Source of the DNA: an uncultured Eubacteriales bacterium
GTDB lineage: Bacteria; Bacillota; Clostridia; Oscillospirales; Acutalibacteraceae
DNA: 8,543 bases
NCBI GenBank assembly: GCA_900321595.1
Contig: ONWP01000319.1
Location: 1-8,543 of the forward strand
Reading direction: 5' to 3'
The notes under the pieces were generated by a model. The model worked only from the letters and a program-made list of their open reading frames with translations. It ran no database searches and had not been told where the DNA came from. Of this stretch, positions 5,599 through 8,543 are shown in pieces (the first letter of the stretch is position 1; each line of letters opens with the position of its first letter). The position numbers and the translations under genes are program-made.

Positions 5599-5673
5599 GT
5601 CATGTCATATATCGAACACATTCTTGCGGGTTTGTTCACAATTATAACACTTTTTTGCAAAAGAGTTCGATAG
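5567..5673. repeat. Three copies of an ATCGAA element
   Basis: CTATCGAA (5567-5574), ATCGAAC (5611-5617) and, inverted, GTTCGATAG (5665-5673) are spread through the intergenic region. The outer two form a perfect eight-base inverted pair. They flank a possible plus-strand -10 box (TATAAC, 5643-5648) for the TetR gene, for which I see no good -35 box. They could be a second set of regulator sites. Confidence 0.35.
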
Positions 5674-5713
5674 TTACAGACACGTCACAAACGTTTTACA
5701 GAAAGGAAAAAGT

Positions 5714-6310
5714 ATGAACCCGGAAGGAACAAAAAAACAGGATCGCCGCGTCATGTACACGAAAATGTTCCTGCACGAGAGTCTGCTGGATCTGATGCGG
5801 GAAAAACCTGTGGACAAGATCACGCCTACGGAGCTGTGCCGCCGCGCGAACATCAACCGCAACACATTTTACACGCACTACTACTCGGTGAAGGACGTGC
5901 TCGAGGAGATCGAAGCGGATTTCGCCGACCAGATCATCGACTCCCTGAGCGGAAAGTTTGCCCCGGATCAGACGATGGAGCTGCTCGTGGGCGTCTGCCG
6001 CATCATCTACGAGCGCATGGACTTCTGTGAAGTGCTGCTCAGCGAAAACGGCGACGCGAAATTCCTGGAGAACGTTATCAATATGGGCAAGGGCGTCGTT
6101 CTGTCCGGCTGGCGCGAGCAGGGCTTCCGTTTGAGCGACGCGCAGATGGAGTTATTCTTCGCATTCATCGTCAACGGCAGCATCGCCGTCATCCGCAAAT
6201 GGGCCGCCTCCGATACGAAGGCGCTGCCGGAGGACATCGCAAAGCTCATCGAAATAGCCGCGTACGGCGGCATCAACGAACAACTCGAGAAAAAGGAGAC
6301 TGACACATGA
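5714..6310 (+). CDS. TetR/AcrR-family transcriptional regulator
   Basis: A 198-residue cytoplasmic DNA-binding protein. The N-terminal helix-turn-helix spans about 15-60: a helix ending LLDLMREKPVDKIT, then PTELCRRANINRNTFYTHYYSVKDVL, whose TFYTHY recognition helix is typical of the family. Residues 70-198 form a helical ligand/dimer domain with GVVLSGWREQGF (126-137) and a hydrophobic helix ending NGSIAVIRKW, as in many Clostridia TetR proteins. The inducer is not predictable. The start is set by GAAAGG upstream of ATG 5714. Its TGA overlaps the ATG of the rhamnosidase gene (ATGA), so regulator and enzyme share a transcript. It faces the SDR operon across 242 bases containing symmetric elements. 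Autoregulation and control of both transcripts are likely but unproven. Confidence 0.93.
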   Translation: MNPEGTKKQDRRVMYTKMFLHESLLDLMREKPVDKITPTELCRRANINRNTFYTHYYSVKDVLEEIEADFADQIIDSLSGKFAPDQTMELLVGVCRIIYERMDFCEVLLSENGDAKFLENVINMGKGVVLSGWREQGFRLSDAQMELFFAFIVNGSIAVIRKWAASDTKALPEDIAKLIEIAAYGGINEQLEKKETDT

Positions 6311-8543
6311 CCATCAACGCTACGTTTTATCAGGTGAGGAACGACTTCAACACCTATGAAAAGCACGTGCCCGCGCCGTACCTGCGCCGGACGCTGACGC
6401 TGCAGACGGGAAACCACTACGCGCTGACGGTCTCGGGTCTCGGCTTCTACGAGCTGTACGCCGGCGGCGAGCAGATCACAAAGGGGCTGCTGGCGCCCTA
6501 CATCTCCAATCCGGACGATCTGGTCTACTTCGACCGGTATGACGTGACGGACCGCGTCGGGCCGGACGGCAAACTCGCGGTCGGTCTCATCCTGGGCAAC
6601 GGGATGCAGAACGCGCCCGGCGGCCGCGTGTGGGATTTTGACGTCGCGCGGTTTCGCGGGCCGGTGCGCTTCGCCTGTCTGCTGACGACGACGCGCCCGG
6701 ACGGCAGTGAGGAGACCGCCGATATCGGCGGCGAATTCGTCTGGCACGAGTCGCCGATCCTGTTCGACGACCTGCGCTCCGGCTGCTTTTACGACGCGCG
6801 TCGCGCGATCGAGGGCTGGAATACCGCCGGCTTCGACGACGCGGACTGGCAGCCCGTGACCCGATCGGAGCAGCCCCGCGGCGAATACCGCCTGTGCGAG
6901 GCCGATCCGATCCGCGTCCGGGAGGAGATCGCCCCGGTCGAGGTCCGGCGCGGCGTGATGGACGACCGTTTCAGCAACCGGAGCAACATGCGGCTCGACA
7001 CCGAATTCAAATTCAACCAATACGGACAGCCCTGCGTCATCTACGACTTCGGGATCAATTCGGCCGGCGTCGTGCGCCTGCGCGTGAACGGCCGGCCGGG
7101 GCAGCAGATCTGCATCCGCTTCTGCGAGCTGATGACGCAGGCCGGGATGCCCTCCGACGTCGGCACCGGCTCATTCTACCCCGAGGGCTACGGCCAGACG
7201 GCGCTTTATATCTGCAAGGGCGCGCAGGATGAGGTCTTCGTCCCGTCGTTCTGCTATTTCGGATTCCGCTGGGCGGCCGTTTTCGGGCTGGAGGAGGATC
7301 AGATCCGCCCGGAGACGCTCACCTGTCTGCGCGCGAACTCCGATCTGCGCGAGCGCGCCGGCTTCACCTGCTCCGACGAGACGATGAACGCCCTCGGCCG
7401 CATGACGCGCGTGAGCGATCTGGCGAATTTCTACTACTTCCCGACGGACTGTCCGCACCGGGAAAAGAACGGCTGGACGGGAGACGCGGCGGTCTCCGCG
7501 GAGCACATGACGCTGACGCTGACCCCGGACGAAAGCTACATCGAATGGCTGCGCGGCATCTGCAAGGCGCAGGCGGATAACGGCGCGCTGCCCGGCATCG
7601 TGCCGACAGGCGGATGGGGCTTCGAATGGGGCAACGGGCCCGCCTGGGACAACGTGCTGACCGAGCTCTGCTGGCAGCTCTTCCGGCTGCGCGGCGATCT
7701 GCGCGGCGCAAGCGAGAGCGCCGACAGCATGCTGCGCTATCTCGCATATATCGACCGAAACCGCGACGCGGACGGGCTGATCGGCTTCGGCCTGGGCGAC
7801 TGGGTACAGCCGGATCGCGGCGCGGGAGACCCGATCGCGCCGGCGCGCTACACCAGCTCCGTGATCAGCATGTACATCGCGTGGAAGTCGGCGCAGCTCT
7901 TTGACGCGCTCGGCCTGCCCCTGCGGCGCGATTTCGCCCGGCGGCTCTGCGGCGAGCTGCGCGAAGCCATCCGCGCCGAATACATCGACCTGCACCGGAT
8001 GACAGCGCAGCCGCTGTGCCAGTCAACGCAGGCCATGGCGCTGTATTACGGCGTTTTCGAGCCGGGCGAAGAGACGAAGGCCCTCGACGTGCTCCTGCAG
8101 ACCATTCACGACAGGGACGATCACCTCGACGTCGGCATGCTCGGCCTGCGGGTGATCTTCCACGTCCTTTCCGACCACGGCTGCGGCGATCTGGCGTACC
8201 GGATGATCACGCGGGACGATCACCCGTCCTACGGCGCCTTCGTGCGCCGCGGCTGGACCAGCCTGCCGGAGGATTTCAAGCCCGACGAGGACAACGACTG
8301 GCCGAATTCACTCAACCATCACTTCTTCGGCGACATCGTGAGCTGGTTCATCCAGCGCGTGGCGGGCATCCGCGTCAATCCAAGCGGCAAGGGGCCGGAC
8401 GACTTCGATATCGCGCCGGATTTCCTCGAGGCGCTTGACCGCGCCGAGGCGCATTACGACGCGCCCTGCGGCCGCGTCGCCGTGAAGTGGGAGCGCGACG
8501 GCGCCGACGTAATGCTGACCGTCGAAGCGCCCGACGCGGCGAC
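6307..8543 (+). CDS. GH78 alpha-L-rhamnosidase-like enzyme, cytoplasmic (cut by window edge)
   Basis: The open frame runs 745 codons without a stop to the window end. The N-terminal 340 residues hold beta-rich carbohydrate-binding-like regions, including NHYALTVSGLGFYELYAGG (36-54), LGNGMQ (96-101) and YDFGINSAGVVRL (246-258), the usual pre-catalytic domains of GH78. The alpha/alpha-barrel catalytic domain follows with the family hallmark TDCPHREKNGWTGDA (380-394). D381, E386 and D393 have the same spacing as the acidic residues known in Bacillus RhaB (D567, E572, D579), so E386 is the probable acid. Further matches are GGWGFEWGNGPAWDNV, GLGDW and GWTSLPEDF (E655, perhaps the base), then SLNHHFFGDIVSWF (668-681). 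GH78 enzymes remove terminal alpha-L-rhamnose from plant glycosides or polysaccharides. There is no signal peptide, so the substrate must enter the cell. The start overlaps the TetR stop (ATGA), with AAGGAG (6293-6298) eight bases upstream. Full length and substrate are not visible. Confidence 0.93.
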   Translation, partial: MTINATFYQVRNDFNTYEKHVPAPYLRRTLTLQTGNHYALTVSGLGFYELYAGGEQITKGLLAPYISNPDDLVYFDRYDVTDRVGPDGKLAVGLILGNGMQNAPGGRVWDFDVARFRGPVRFACLLTTTRPDGSEETADIGGEFVWHESPILFDDLRSGCFYDARRAIEGWNTAGFDDADWQPVTRSEQPRGEYRLCEADPIRVREEIAPVEVRRGVMDDRFSNRSNMRLDTEFKFNQYGQPCVIYDFGINSAGVVRLRVNGRPGQQICIRFCELMTQAGMPSDVGTGSFYPEGYGQTALYICKGAQDEVFVPSFCYFGFRWAAVFGLEEDQIRPETLTCLRANSDLRERAGFTCSDETMNALGRMTRVSDLANFYYFPTDCPHREKNGWTGDAAVSAEHMTLTLTPDESYIEWLRGICKAQADNGALPGIVPTGGWGFEWGNGPAWDNVLTELCWQLFRLRGDLRGASESADSMLRYLAYIDRNRDADGLIGFGLGDWVQPDRGAGDPIAPARYTSSVISMYIAWKSAQLFDALGLPLRRDFARRLCGELREAIRAEYIDLHRMTAQPLCQSTQAMALYYGVFEPGEETKALDVLLQTIHDRDDHLDVGMLGLRVIFHVLSDHGCGDLAYRMITRDDHPSYGAFVRRGWTSLPEDFKPDEDNDWPNSLNHHFFGDIVSWFIQRVAGIRVNPSGKGPDDFDIAPDFLEALDRAEAHYDAPCGRVAVKWERDGADVMLTVEAPDAA

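Noticed and set aside
6007..7020. 337-codon minus-strand frame opposite the TetR end and GH78
   Set aside because: It is a shadow of two coupled, recognisable genes. No ribosome binding site or domain was seen.
7171..7995. 274-codon minus-strand frame inside GH78
   Set aside because: It is antisense to the catalytic domain with typical shadow composition. GH78 motifs on the plus strand decide the matter.

Overview
The window looks like chromosomal DNA from a fairly GC-rich, probably gut-type member of the Clostridia (Bacillota). Three things support this: strong AGGAGG-type ribosome binding sites, sigma-A-like promoters (TTGACA/TATAAT, 16-18 bp spacers), and the mix of MerR, TetR, RyR-domain, GH16 and GH78 families. 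The placement is inference; no rRNA or other phylogenetic marker is present.

Left part (1-2165). A MerR-type regulator runs off the left edge on the minus strand. Next, also on the minus strand, is a compact six-helix voltage-gated potassium channel with its own promoter. Between the channel and a minus-strand tRNA-Ser(GGA) lies non-coding DNA rich in hairpins. The tRNA terminator is part of a long palindrome that also carries an inverted copy of the tRNA 3' end. Divergent from the tRNA, on the plus strand, is a stand-alone 96-residue RyR-domain protein. It is followed by about 245 bases without a convincing gene and then a terminator hairpin.

Middle part (2166-5471, all minus strand). In the order of transcription there is a two-gene operon of an extended SDR (3-beta-HSD/epimerase-like, 330 aa) and a classical SDR (271 aa) overlapping by one base (TGATG), ended by a terminator. 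It is followed by a membrane-anchored GH16 beta-glucanase-like enzyme with a near-consensus promoter, and then a small all-helical TerB-like protein with its own promoter and a strong terminator.

Right part (5472-8543). A 242-bp divergent control region separates the SDR operon from a plus-strand TetR-type regulator. The regulator overlaps by four bases (ATGA) a large GH78 alpha-L-rhamnosidase-like gene that runs off the right edge. The control region holds several paired AACAG/CTGTT half-sites, one pair lying inside the SDR promoter, so the TetR protein plausibly controls both directions. The rhamnosidase has no signal peptide and should be cytoplasmic. The most interesting reading is therefore a local system that removes rhamnose from an imported glycoside and then changes the oxidation state of the released aglycone with the two SDRs. 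This is a hypothesis from gene neighbourhood only.
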